Assembly (NCBI RefSeq): GCF_024518675.1
Contig: NZ_JANIGL010000001.1
Span: forward strand, 1,231,332 to 1,295,331
Source: Pseudoalteromonas shioyasakiensis
GTDB lineage: Bacteria; Pseudomonadota; Gammaproteobacteria; Enterobacterales; Alteromonadaceae
Direction of reading: 5' to 3'
DNA: 64,000 nt
This document shows, one piece after another, positions 27,891-35,832 of the stretch (its first letter is position 1; each line of letters starts with the position of its first letter). Below the pieces are notes generated by a model, which searched no databases, was not told the origin of the DNA, and worked only from the letters and a program-made list of their open reading frames with translations. A program made the translations under genes and the position numbers.

Positions 27891-28639
27891 GGTAATATTC
27901 CAAAGGTTGCCGAGAGCGTACCTGCGACCATTGACCAACCATCCGCTAATACAAAAACCATTAGTTTAAATGGCAAACTGATTATTAACGGTGATAGCAT
28001 CATCATGCCCATAGACATGAGTACGCTTGCAACCACCAAATCTATAATCAAAAAGGGTATGAATAACATAAAACCAATTTGAAATGCTGTTGTCAGCTCA
28101 CTTAGAACAAATGCTGGCATTAAAACTTCAAAAGGTACTTCTTGCGGTTTGAGCGTAGTGGGTTCGTTGGCAATAAGCAGTACCTGCTGCAATTCATTTT
28201 CTCGAGTTTGTCTAAGCATAAACGTTCTCAGTGGCTTTTCAGCTCGAAGTAATGCATCTTCAAGCCCTATTGCCTCAGCCTGAAAAGGTTTATAAGCATT
28301 TTGATACATATCTTGCCAGACAGGCCGCATTATCAACATAGTTAACATTAGCGCAATACCTATCAAAATTCGATTCGGTGGGCTTTGCTGCAAACCCATA
28401 GCTTGGCGTAAAATAGCTAGCACAATGATAATTCGCGTGAAAGAGGTAAGAACCATTAGCAAAGCAGGGATCAAACTCAGTAGCGTCATCATCAATAGGA
28501 TTTGTAATTTGACGTTATAGTCTTGTCCTTGCTCTGTATTGCGCAAAGAGAATAAAGTAAGTTCTTCGGCATGCAACAAGCTTGGTAAAAATAAAGCTAA
28601 TAGCAACATACCTAATTTTAAGCAGCGACTTATATTCAT
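27887..28639 (-). CDS. fliP: Lateral flagellar export protein FliP
   Basis: A 250-aa core component of the export pore. It has a cleavable signal peptide (about residues 1-24, ending LLHA), then typical segments SFTRIIIVLAILRQAMGLQQSPPNRILIGIALMLT and FLIIDLVVASVLMSMGMMMLSP. The gene preceding it is fliN, 4 nt away; there is no fliO, in agreement with other lateral systems. Confidence 0.95.
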   Translation of the reverse strand: MNISRCLKLGMLLLALFLPSLLHAEELTLFSLRNTEQGQDYNVKLQILLMMTLLSLIPALLMVLTSFTRIIIVLAILRQAMGLQQSPPNRILIGIALMLTMLIMRPVWQDMYQNAYKPFQAEAIGLEDALLRAEKPLRTFMLRQTRENELQQVLLIANEPTTLKPQEVPFEVLMPAFVLSELTTAFQIGFMLFIPFLIIDLVVASVLMSMGMMMLSPLIISLPFKLMVFVLADGWSMVAGTLSATFGILP

Positions 28640-28643
28640 CTGA

Positions 28644-28985
28644 TCATGCTTCTTGCGTTGATGAATTATCTTCGCTTATAAATTTTAACCCATATTGGCC
28701 TTCAACCATCACAACTTCAGCTTTAGCAAAGTAAACTCCATTTACTTTTACATCTAAAGGTTGGCCTGCTTCTTTATCTAAGCGCAATACATCACCATGC
28801 TTGGCTTGGCTAAGCTCGCCTAACGTAATTTCAGTATTAGCGACCTCTAAAGTTACGGTAAGTGGTACACCTTCAAACAATGTCATTTCACTTTTCTGAT
28901 TACTTTCATATGCTTCATTTTCTGCATCATCTAACTCTAAACCTGCTAATGCGGCATCTAGGTTATCATTCATACTATTGTTCAC
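28644..28985 (-). CDS. fliN: Lateral flagellar motor switch protein FliN
   Basis: A 113-aa C-ring protein. The SpoA (surface presentation of antigens) domain occupies about residues 38-105 (VPLTVTLEVANTEITLGELSQ ... GDVLRLDKEAGQPLDVKVNG). The N-terminus is acidic. GTG 28985 and ATG 28973 are both possible starts. Confidence 0.93.
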   Translation of the reverse strand: MNNSMNDNLDAALAGLELDDAENEAYESNQKSEMTLFEGVPLTVTLEVANTEITLGELSQAKHGDVLRLDKEAGQPLDVKVNGVYFAKAEVVMVEGQYGLKFISEDNSSTQEA

Positions 28986-28991
28986 TCTTTA

Positions 28992-29876
28992 TTAAAATAT
29001 ATTAGTAATTTGGAAGGTTAAATTGGTATCTTGCTCAGCTACTTGACCACTAAAAAAAACTTTATTGCCTAACTTAAATAAAGCAGGATCATGTAGTTCA
29101 ATAGGCAAAATGGCTCCATTCATACAGGCTTTTAGCTGTTTTAAAGTGACTTTCTTTGCGGCCATTTCAATACTTCCCTTGACTGGGAAAAGATGGCTAT
29201 TATGCATGGACAATGTACTTCCACCGATATTCGTGACCGATTGCGATAATTGAATATTGTTAAAAAAGCTGACAGGTAGCCAGATGTACCAACTTACAAC
29301 TTCTGTATCTAATACCAACCGAACTTTGAATACTAAATAATCTAAAGGATCAGGTAAGAAATCAGACTTACACAGCTCGCCAAGGAGACTCGAACGCTCT
29401 TTAAATAGCAACTGCTGGATACCTTGCACCTGCCGTTGCAGTAAGCGCCCACATATTCTTGTTTCAGTAACACTTAATTCATGTGGGAGATCATCTACAG
29501 CATCGCTACTCATGGCAGGATTTAATACCCCCCCTAAGCATAAATCAGCAACTCGATGTGCACTTTGACAATCGAGTGCTAAGAACACCTCTTCGTCTGC
29601 CGGGATTAATGATGCACCTTTAACAAATACCCTTGGTAATTCTTCAAACCATACTTTAACGGCAGAGTATGAGCACGAATTAACTTCAATAGAAAATTGA
29701 CTGTCATTAAAAAGTTGTGCTAGCTCTAACTCAAGTGCTTTATTTAGCTTTACGTTTGCGGCTGATTTCACCGCCGCACTGTAAGCCCTTTGCTCTATGG
29801 TTAAAGGCAACGTTTCAAGCGCCTCAGCCATGTTAGCTGTTATTAACTTGGCCATTGGCCGTCTAAAATTTTTCAT
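28992..29876 (-). CDS. fliM: Lateral flagellar motor switch protein FliM
   Basis: A 294-aa C-ring protein, divergent and somewhat shorter than E. coli FliM (334 aa). The C-terminal part is a SpoA domain (about 220-290). The N-terminus lacks a recognisable CheY-binding motif of the type LSQxEIDALL; it reads MKNFRRPMAKLITANMAEAL. That fits a motor that does not switch direction, as reported for lateral flagella. It overlaps the upstream pilZ stop by 4 nt. Confidence 0.85.
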   Translation of the reverse strand: MKNFRRPMAKLITANMAEALETLPLTIEQRAYSAAVKSAANVKLNKALELELAQLFNDSQFSIEVNSCSYSAVKVWFEELPRVFVKGASLIPADEEVFLALDCQSAHRVADLCLGGVLNPAMSSDAVDDLPHELSVTETRICGRLLQRQVQGIQQLLFKERSSLLGELCKSDFLPDPLDYLVFKVRLVLDTEVVSWYIWLPVSFFNNIQLSQSVTNIGGSTLSMHNSHLFPVKGSIEMAAKKVTLKQLKACMNGAILPIELHDPALFKLGNKVFFSGQVAEQDTNLTFQITNIF

Positions 29877-30289
29877 AGCTGTTGCTTTTCCGTATCACTG
29901 TCATATTGCTTTGCTTGGTTAGGCTGAACTTGTAATTGCGCTAATAAATCAGCTTTTTTTTGCTCGCTTTTAGTTACCCACTCAATACCAACAAATTGTA
30001 GCTGTTCATTTACCACTTTAGAGTATTTAATAACTCCTGACAGGCGAGTCGATTTATTAAAAACCACAATGAGTCGTTTCGGTAATTTTTTTTCAGCCGC
30101 GAGCAGTAAACCTGCTCCGCCGAAGCTAACATCCTTAATCACGCCGCGGCAAATGTGGTAATTAAATAACCATGGATGCCTGAGACTAACCGCAATACCA
30201 CTACGTTGTAACGAAAGTGGCAGATGCTCATCTTGTGTATTTAGTGCCCAACGCTTGTAACTGCGTTCGTTTTGATAGTCTTTATCCAC
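29873..30289 (-). CDS. PilZ-domain protein inside the lateral flagellar operon
   Basis: A 138-aa protein with the PilZ signatures: an N-terminal RxxxR (Arg9 and Arg13 in RSYKR) and DxSxxG (DVSFGG). This pattern binds cyclic di-GMP in PilZ proteins such as YcgR. It lies in the same frame-tight operon as its neighbours, overlapping lafU by 1 nt and fliM by 4 nt, so it is made together with the stator and the switch. The inferred role is a c-di-GMP-dependent brake or clutch for the lateral motor; this is not proven by sequence. Confidence 0.82.
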   Translation of the reverse strand: MDKDYQNERSYKRWALNTQDEHLPLSLQRSGIAVSLRHPWLFNYHICRGVIKDVSFGGAGLLLAAEKKLPKRLIVVFNKSTRLSGVIKYSKVVNEQLQFVGIEWVTKSEQKKADLLAQLQVQPNQAKQYDSDTEKQQL

Positions 30290-31275
30290 TAATACCTATC
30301 CAAACGCATAACTGGTTTATTAGCTGTAGCTACATTAGCAGAGCTTTTTATCGGGTTTTCAATATTATCGTCTGCAAATAACGCATTAATTTTATCTTCA
30401 GCCCCGCGCGTAAGAATCAACAGCTCTACACGTCTATTTTCGCTAGCTGTTTTATTTTCTTTATTAATTAACCTAGTCGAGGAAAAGGCATTCACTTGCA
30501 TAACCGTATCTATTGGCATGCCGCCAGCTGCCATTATTTGCCTAGCTTGTTGGGCACGTTCACCAGATAAATCCCAATTAGTGTAGTTTTGACTTTTAAA
30601 TGCGCTCGCATCGCTATGACCTGAGATAATAATTTTATTATCAATGTTGCTGAATAGCCCTCCTAAATGAAGAAATAAATCTTCAAAAAAAGGTGACATA
30701 ATTTTTTGAGACGGCGCAAACATTGTATGATTTTCGTCATCACGAATTATTACCCTCAAACCTGTGGGTACTTTTTCGACTAACAAATTGTTATGCAACA
30801 GCTCTTCTTTGGATAACTCTTCAAAACTTTTTAACAGTAAGCTTAGTTCTGAGGAAGCGGCAAATTCACTTTCAATAACAGAGTTCAATTTATCACCCTT
30901 ACCAGCTAGTGGCGCATTATCCCCCTCAGGAACACGTAAGTACTCACTCATCCCTGGGCGTGGGTTATCTGGTGGCAGTCGGTTTGTCGCTTCATTATCT
31001 ATAATAGAAGGTGAGCCACCTAAATCGACAGGGAAAGGGCTATTACCAGGTTCAAAAACCGAAGGGCTTCCATCTAATACTGAGTGTGTACGCATATAAT
31101 GAGCAATGTCTTTTTTTTCAGCTTCATTAGTAATAGCCATGATCCATAACACCATAAAAAATGCCATCATAGCTAAGGTAAAATCGGCAAATGCAACTTT
31201 CCAAGCCCCACCATGCTTGCCGTCTGGTTTAGGCTTTCGACCTCGCTTTATAATAACTGGGTTAGTGTTACTCAT
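30289..31275 (-). CDS. lafU: Lateral flagellar stator protein LafU (MotB type)
   Basis: A 328-aa MotB homologue. The single membrane segment (about 28-48) holds the ion-binding Asp31 in WKVAFADFTLAMMAFF, which resembles proton-driven MotB and not the sodium-type PomB. The periplasmic OmpA-like domain (about 195-300: IISGHSDASA ... RAQQARQIM ... SENRRVELLI) binds peptidoglycan. It overlaps lafT by 1 nt. Confidence 0.92.
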   Translation of the reverse strand: MSNTNPVIIKRGRKPKPDGKHGGAWKVAFADFTLAMMAFFMVLWIMAITNEAEKKDIAHYMRTHSVLDGSPSVFEPGNSPFPVDLGGSPSIIDNEATNRLPPDNPRPGMSEYLRVPEGDNAPLAGKGDKLNSVIESEFAASSELSLLLKSFEELSKEELLHNNLLVEKVPTGLRVIIRDDENHTMFAPSQKIMSPFFEDLFLHLGGLFSNIDNKIIISGHSDASAFKSQNYTNWDLSGERAQQARQIMAAGGMPIDTVMQVNAFSSTRLINKENKTASENRRVELLILTRGAEDKINALFADDNIENPIKSSANVATANKPVMRLDRY

Positions 31276-32138
31276 TAGGCTGCTCTATTGTTTATCCACT
31301 GTTCCATGACAGTAAATGAAGGTTTCATTTCTTCATTTATTAATTTACGTCCTGAATCAGTTGCAACAATTGCCACGTGACCTTTTGCATGTGAGACTAA
31401 CATTGCTCTAACACATTCAAGCATTGCCATTTGCCTTTTGACATATTGGTTCATAGCCGTTGATAGAGGTGCAATTAAACAGTAACAACCAAAAATACCT
31501 ATGAATGTACCAACCAATGCTGCAGCAACATGGTAACCAATATCGCTAAGCGGACCATCAAGGTGCTGCATAGTTATAATAATTCCCCCAACCGCAGCTA
31601 AAATACCAAAGCCAGGCATTGCTTCTGCTATATCTCCTAACGCATAAGAAGGCTTGAGTTTTTGCTCTTCAATGGTATAAATTTCTTGCTCTAGCATGGC
31701 ATCAAAATCATAAGCTGTAACCTTACCCATACTGTATAATCTAAGGTTATCGCAAATAAAGGTGACCAGTTGTGGAAACTCGGCTACACGAGGGTAAGCT
31801 AAAAAGATTGAACTTGTTTCAGGGTTTTCTACATGATCATCTAATGCTTTGATCCCTTTAGCGTGAACTAAATCGAGCAGTGAGTACATAACCATTAACA
31901 AGTCATGATAAAGCTCTGATGATGTTACCCCTTTGCTACTAAAGAGTTGATACTTTAATTGAGACAACATTTCTTTTAGCACATACTTAGAGTTACCTAC
32001 TATCAAAGCCCCAATCCCTGCGCCAAAGATAATCAAAAATTCAGCTGGTTGCCACATGGTCGCTAAATTTCCACCAGCCATGGCATAACCACCTAATACG
32101 GTACCAAGCACCACCAGTAGACCTAATAATCTTTGCAT
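31275..32138 (-). CDS. lafT: Lateral flagellar stator protein LafT (MotA type)
   Basis: A 287-aa MotA homologue with four membrane segments, two near the N-terminus (about 3-50) and two in the second half (about 168-225). The PGFGILAAVGGIIITM segment is typical of MotA. It forms a proton channel with LafU and pushes on FliG. The length is close to E. coli MotA (295 aa) and longer than PomA, which again suggests a proton motor. Confidence 0.93.
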   Translation of the reverse strand: MQRLLGLLVVLGTVLGGYAMAGGNLATMWQPAEFLIIFGAGIGALIVGNSKYVLKEMLSQLKYQLFSSKGVTSSELYHDLLMVMYSLLDLVHAKGIKALDDHVENPETSSIFLAYPRVAEFPQLVTFICDNLRLYSMGKVTAYDFDAMLEQEIYTIEEQKLKPSYALGDIAEAMPGFGILAAVGGIIITMQHLDGPLSDIGYHVAAALVGTFIGIFGCYCLIAPLSTAMNQYVKRQMAMLECVRAMLVSHAKGHVAIVATDSGRKLINEEMKPSFTVMEQWINNRAA

Positions 32139-32155
32139 CTTTGCTTCCTCGGTTA

Positions 32156-32878
32156 TTAGTTGTGTTGAAGTTTACGGGTTAAGGCATCTAATGCCTGTTT
32201 ATGTAATTGACAAACTCGTGCTTCAGTAAGATCAAGTGTCAAGGCAATTTCTTTCATGTTCATTTCGTGTGTGTAGTACAGTTGCAATAACAACTTATTT
32301 CTTGGTGGCATTGTTGCCATCGCTTTTTGCAACATTGAAGCTGATTCAACTTGGGCTAACTTTTCATCACTGGTATTACAATGTTGCAGCCCTTCTTCGA
32401 GCATGCTTTCAAAACTATCCATCGCTTCTGCTTGAGTAATATAATGCAGCTCAAGAAGTTCATCGGTATTGATACTAAGTGCGTCACATAACTCACTGTC
32501 TGTAGGCTCTCGACCTAGTTTTCGCATTAACGCACGTCCAACATCACGTAACTTATGAGACTGCTGTCGTAGATGCCGTGGACGCCAGTCAATACGACGA
32601 AACTCATCCAACATCGCGCCACGAATACGCTTAAAGGCGAATGCAGCAAACTTTTCATCTGTCTGTCTTCCATAGCGACGTATTGAAGAAAGTAAAGCAA
32701 CTAAACCTATTTGTTGAAGATCGTCCGTATCAACCACTACACCCACTTGCGTTCGCATATGCGCTGCCGCACGTTTAACTAAATAAGCATAACGTGCTAA
32801 TAGTTCACTTTCTTGCGCGCCAGTTATCGGGCTATCATTATTGTTATCTTGATCTGGCCATTGCTGCTGCACTAACAT
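32156..32878 (-). CDS. lafS: Lateral flagellar sigma-28 factor LafS (FliA type)
   Basis: Sigma factor of about 240 aa. Region 2 is clear (DDLQQIGLVALLSSIRRYGRQTDEKFAAFAFKRIRGAMLDEFRRIDWRPR), then region 3 (about 95-140) and region 4 with the helix-turn-helix MNMKEIALTLDLTEARVCQLHKQALDAL. It should direct late genes such as the flagellins and be held by FlgM. ATG 32878 has AAGGA 7 nt upstream; GTG 32881 is the alternative. Confidence 0.94.
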   Translation of the reverse strand: MLVQQQWPDQDNNNDSPITGAQESELLARYAYLVKRAAAHMRTQVGVVVDTDDLQQIGLVALLSSIRRYGRQTDEKFAAFAFKRIRGAMLDEFRRIDWRPRHLRQQSHKLRDVGRALMRKLGREPTDSELCDALSINTDELLELHYITQAEAMDSFESMLEEGLQHCNTSDEKLAQVESASMLQKAMATMPPRNKLLLQLYYTHEMNMKEIALTLDLTEARVCQLHKQALDALTRKLQHN

Positions 32879-32888
32879 CACGCTTTCC

Positions 32889-33323
32889 TTATTGGATAAA
32901 CACGTTAGTAATTAGAATATTATTCAACTCAAGCGATGACTTACCTTTTAAAACAGCGTTAAAATCAGCTAACAACGATTGTTGGACTTGCTCTATATCT
33001 TCAAAACCAGTTTTCATTTGCGCATGATTTAAATTGGCAAACTTTTTAACTAAAGCATTGCGAAATAACGGGGTATAAGTTTCTGCATCAACTATGTTCT
33101 GTTTGCTTGTTGCAAACGATAAACTGAGCTCCAATACTAAATATCGAGTGAAGTTTTCATCTGCAATACTTATGATAAAGCGATCCATGGCGTAGTAATG
33201 ATCTGTTGCTTGCACGAGTTCATCACTGTTTTGTGAATCAGCACCGAAATCAAACCACTGGCCAGCAAAAAAAGCGCCTACCATGAGCATTACACCTATA
33301 ACAGCTATAACTATTTTATTCAC
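32889..33323 (-). CDS. lafF: Lateral flagellar FliL-like protein LafF
   Basis: A 144-aa protein with one N-terminal membrane segment (about residues 4-24) and a periplasmic FliL domain (YYAMDRFIISIADENFTRYLVLELSL ... LLADFNAVLKGKSSLELNNILITNVFIQ). FliL proteins surround the stator and support its activity under load. Same operon as lafE and lafS. Confidence 0.85.
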   Translation of the reverse strand: MNKIVIAVIGVMLMVGAFFAGQWFDFGADSQNSDELVQATDHYYAMDRFIISIADENFTRYLVLELSLSFATSKQNIVDAETYTPLFRNALVKKFANLNHAQMKTGFEDIEQVQQSLLADFNAVLKGKSSLELNNILITNVFIQ

Positions 33324-33344
33324 TCTTCATACTCCTAATGATTT

Positions 33345-34865
33345 TTAAACCAATCTATCTAACCAGCCACTTTCACTTAACGGCTTTGCTGCAGAGGGGG
33401 TCTCAACTTCTTCGATAAGGTGGTTATCCGTAATTTGTGTATCGGTATTATCCTGCGATTCATTTGACTGCTTTTGTTGATCGCTAATATCAACATTGAC
33501 GCTCATTTGCCCATCTTGGGACAAGCTTTGGCGAAGCTGATCCAGTGTTTGTTGCATCGCTTCTCTAACTTGTGCGTTACTAGCTACTAACTGCACAGAT
33601 GTTTTGTCCCCCTCGACACTTATTGAAATTTCAATACTACCTAGCTGAGGTGGATCTAACCGGATTTGTGCTCGTTGAATATGTTGACCTATTTGTAAGT
33701 TGACCTTATCACTAAGTACATGAAGTAACCGCTGACCCCATTGCTCTGTTGACCCGTTTAACTGCTCTTTGCGCCACTGTAAGCTACTTACTTGACTGTC
33801 TATCTGATTAAATAAGGTCGTATTTGGTTTACTATGAGCAGACTCTTTGTTGTCGGTGTTTAATCCATGTAATTGAGTCGCCGCTTTTAAAAACTCAAAA
33901 TCATTAACTGTCTGTGATTTGGCATCTAAATTAAGTGCATTAAATGCTGACTTTTCTGCTGTAGGCTCTTTATTACTCGGGCCTTGCTGAAACATAAAGC
34001 GTTCAGTTAAATATTCATTTGCTAAGCCGCTGCTTAACCTGTTATATCTCGCTATTAAGGAGGCTGCAGTAAAATGTGTTTTGTCAGACATTGCACTGGC
34101 GTGAGCAACAAGTGATTGGTTACCCAACTGATAGAGGTTTTCAACTTGGCTTTTTAATAACGCCTCAACAGGTAGTTGGTTGCCCAACTGATTGGGATTT
34201 TCAGCTTGGTTTTTTAATAGCGCCTCAACTGATGGTTGGTTACCCAACTGATCAGGATTTTCAAATTGGCTTTTTAATAGCGGCTCAACAGATGGTTGGC
34301 TACCCAACTGATTGAGGTTTTCAGCTTGGGTTTTTAATAGCGCCTCAACTTGTGAAGTTGCTAGGTCACTGGCTGCTGACTCTTTATCAATTAGCACCAT
34401 TTCTGCGGCTGTAGATTGATTCAGTGGCGATTTTGCTAACTTAGCCATATCACTATGATCAATATCAACTTCAGATATTTCTGCAGCTGACGTAAGCTCA
34501 ACTACCGTCGCTTTACCACCGTTTCTTAGCTCATTTGTATATTGCTGCATATCGGCTAAATACATGCTTTGCACTAACGGTATAGATTCATCATGTCGAT
34601 TTTCACTAGATTCTGAAATAATCGAATTTAGTATTTCACCCTCGTCACCAGCCACTATTTCGGAAAGAGTAAAATCAGCAAACTCTTGATTCTCACTCGC
34701 TGAGTTTGATTCTTTATAACCCTGATTGGCCTTGCTCTGTTGCTCTTCATCTATCAGTGACTCTGTTGGATCATGAAAATTTGACGACACACTATTAGAC
34801 TTTATGTTGCCAGCAGTTGTTGGTGTACTTACCACTTGATAGTCTGAACGAAGTTGCATTACCAT
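33345..34865 (-). CDS. lafE: Lateral flagellar hook-length control protein LafE (FliK type) with internal 20-aa repeats
   Basis: A 506-aa secreted molecular ruler. The first three quarters are low-complexity and Gln/Ser/Asn-rich; the C-terminal FliK domain (about 380-475) has RLDPPQLGSIEISI and QVREAMQQTLDQLRQSLSQDG and switches FlhB. At about residues 173-252 there are four tandem copies of VEALLKxQxENxxQLGxQ plus two residues. It is coupled to lafD by a TAATG overlap, with GGGGA upstream of its ATG. Confidence 0.9.
   Translation of the reverse strand: MVMQLRSDYQVVSTPTTAGNIKSNSVSSNFHDPTESLIDEEQQSKANQGYKESNSASENQEFADFTLSEIVAGDEGEILNSIISESSENRHDESIPLVQSMYLADMQQYTNELRNGGKATVVELTSAAEISEVDIDHSDMAKLAKSPLNQSTAAEMVLIDKESAASDLATSQVEALLKTQAENLNQLGSQPSVEPLLKSQFENPDQLGNQPSVEALLKNQAENPNQLGNQLPVEALLKSQVENLYQLGNQSLVAHASAMSDKTHFTAASLIARYNRLSSGLANEYLTERFMFQQGPSNKEPTAEKSAFNALNLDAKSQTVNDFEFLKAATQLHGLNTDNKESAHSKPNTTLFNQIDSQVSSLQWRKEQLNGSTEQWGQRLLHVLSDKVNLQIGQHIQRAQIRLDPPQLGSIEISISVEGDKTSVQLVASNAQVREAMQQTLDQLRQSLSQDGQMSVNVDISDQQKQSNESQDNTDTQITDNHLIEEVETPSAAKPLSESGWLDRLV
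34110..34349 (-). repeat. 60-bp in-frame tandem repeat (4 copies) within lafE
   Basis: Four adjacent 60-bp units encode 20-aa repeats in the ruler part of LafE. The copies differ by several substitutions, so they are not recent, but the period is exactly 60 bp with no indels. Confidence 0.95.
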
Positions 34866-35188
34866 TAGCTGTCCCCTGACATCAATTGTTTGTAAGCAAC
34901 AATACCTTCGCGATCATGTTGATGGCGTATCATTTTTTTCTCTAACTCATTTTGTTGTTCACTGATCAAGGCTATATTTTTTTTATACTGCGCTTTGAAT
35001 TTAACCAGCTTTGGTGAGAAAGCAGCAAACCAAGGTGCTTGTTTAGCCTCTTCAATTAAAACAAGTAACTGACGATCAGCATCTCTTAGCTTTCCCCAAT
35101 TTCTTTGCTCTATATAGCTAGACATCGATGCAAAAAGGGACTGCATCTGATGTTCTGCATGCTGTTGACTATTTAACATTGGTTTCAC
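34865..35188 (-). CDS. lafD: Lateral flagellar chaperone LafD (FliT type)
   Basis: A 107-aa helical protein with no signal peptide, in the position of lafD (fliT) in Vibrio. It starts with GTG 35188 (or ATG 35179) and has the helical-bundle pattern of FliT-type chaperones (SMSSYIEQRNWGKLRDADRQLLVLIEEAK). FliT binds the cap protein FliD before export. It is the first gene of the long lafD-flhA operon, downstream of a strong sigma-54 element. Confidence 0.75.
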   Translation of the reverse strand: MKPMLNSQQHAEHQMQSLFASMSSYIEQRNWGKLRDADRQLLVLIEEAKQAPWFAAFSPKLVKFKAQYKKNIALISEQQNELEKKMIRHQHDREGIVAYKQLMSGDS

Positions 35189-35247
35189 TTAATATTCTCA
35201 CAAAAGCTATTAACTTCGTGCTTCATCACGGTCTATTCCTTTACTAA

Positions 35248-35263
35248 AGCAAAAATCGAACCA
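35248..35263 (-). promoter_or_regulatory. Sigma-54 promoter for the lafD-flhA operon
   Basis: On the minus strand the element reads TGGTTCGATTTTTGCT, with correct GG-N10-GC spacing and 12 specified or permitted matches to TGGCACG-N4-TTGCW apart from CA to TT. The start would fall near 35237, about 50 bp before lafD. Confidence 0.75.
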
Positions 35264-35313
35264 ATCGATAACACATTGAATTTTAAGTTTATTTTTTACA
35301 GCAGGGATATTAG

Positions 35314-35332
35314 GCGGAAGCTGAACTTCCGC
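35314..35332. promoter_or_regulatory. Candidate LafK enhancer site upstream of lafD
   Basis: Perfect inverted repeat GCGGAAGCTGAACTTCCGC (7-bp arms), with a further CGGAAGCT half site at 35337-35344. It is centred about 86 bp upstream of the expected sigma-54 start. Nearly the same repeat is upstream of the flgB sigma-54 promoter. Confidence 0.6.
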
Positions 35333-35374
35333 TTAACGGAAGCTCAGGAAATGGAGTTATCTATTTTCACATAT

Positions 35375-35404
35375 AAAAAAACCAGTTGTGATTACAACTG
35401 GTTT
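35375..35404 (-). terminator. Rho-independent terminator after lafC
   Basis: Stem AACCAGTTGT / ACAACTGGTT with a 4-nt loop, followed by T residues on the minus strand. It closes the lafB-lafC operon before the lafD promoter. Confidence 0.9.
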
Positions 35405-35430
35405 CTTATCATAAATTAGCGCAAATTTAG

Positions 35431-35823
35431 TTACGCGACTTGCGAGCCTAGCCCTTTCCAGCCTTCTTGCAAGTTGGTCATTACAGTTCGAACCGAATCA
35501 AGATGGATTAAGTCGTTTTTAAGGCTTGCTTGAAGCAATGATTGGCCACAATGTTCGTATAAATTACGCATGTTGCCAGCAACTTCACCGCCTTTTTCTA
35601 AATCGAGTGATGCTTCTAAGCCACCTAAAATACGCATCATTTTTTCTATGCTTTCAGCTTTTTTGTCATAGCGTTTTTGGTTTATATGGCCTGTCACACG
35701 TTCTAACTCGTCTAAAAAGCCATCAAACAACATAAGTACTAACTTATGTATATCAGCACTGGCGGCACGCCCATCAACTGAGGTACTTTTGTAAGCTGAA
35801 AAACCATCATTTAAATCTAACAT
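35431..35823 (-). CDS. lafC: Lateral flagellar flagellin chaperone LafC (FliS type)
   Basis: A 130-aa helical protein of the FliS family (KLVLMLFDGFLDELERVTGHINQKRYDKKAESIEKMMRILGGLEASLDLEKGGEVAGNMRNLYEH). FliS holds flagellin unfolded and delivers it to FlhA. It is 9 nt after lafB and followed by a clear terminator. Confidence 0.94.
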   Translation of the reverse strand: MLDLNDGFSAYKSTSVDGRAASADIHKLVLMLFDGFLDELERVTGHINQKRYDKKAESIEKMMRILGGLEASLDLEKGGEVAGNMRNLYEHCGQSLLQASLKNDLIHLDSVRTVMTNLQEGWKGLGSQVA

Positions 35824-35832
35824 AATAACCCC

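Noticed and set aside
34076..34315. Plus-strand frame with regular repeats opposite lafE
   Set aside because: Its repeats are only the complement of the 60-bp repeat in lafE; the minus-strand frame belongs to a complete FliK-type gene.
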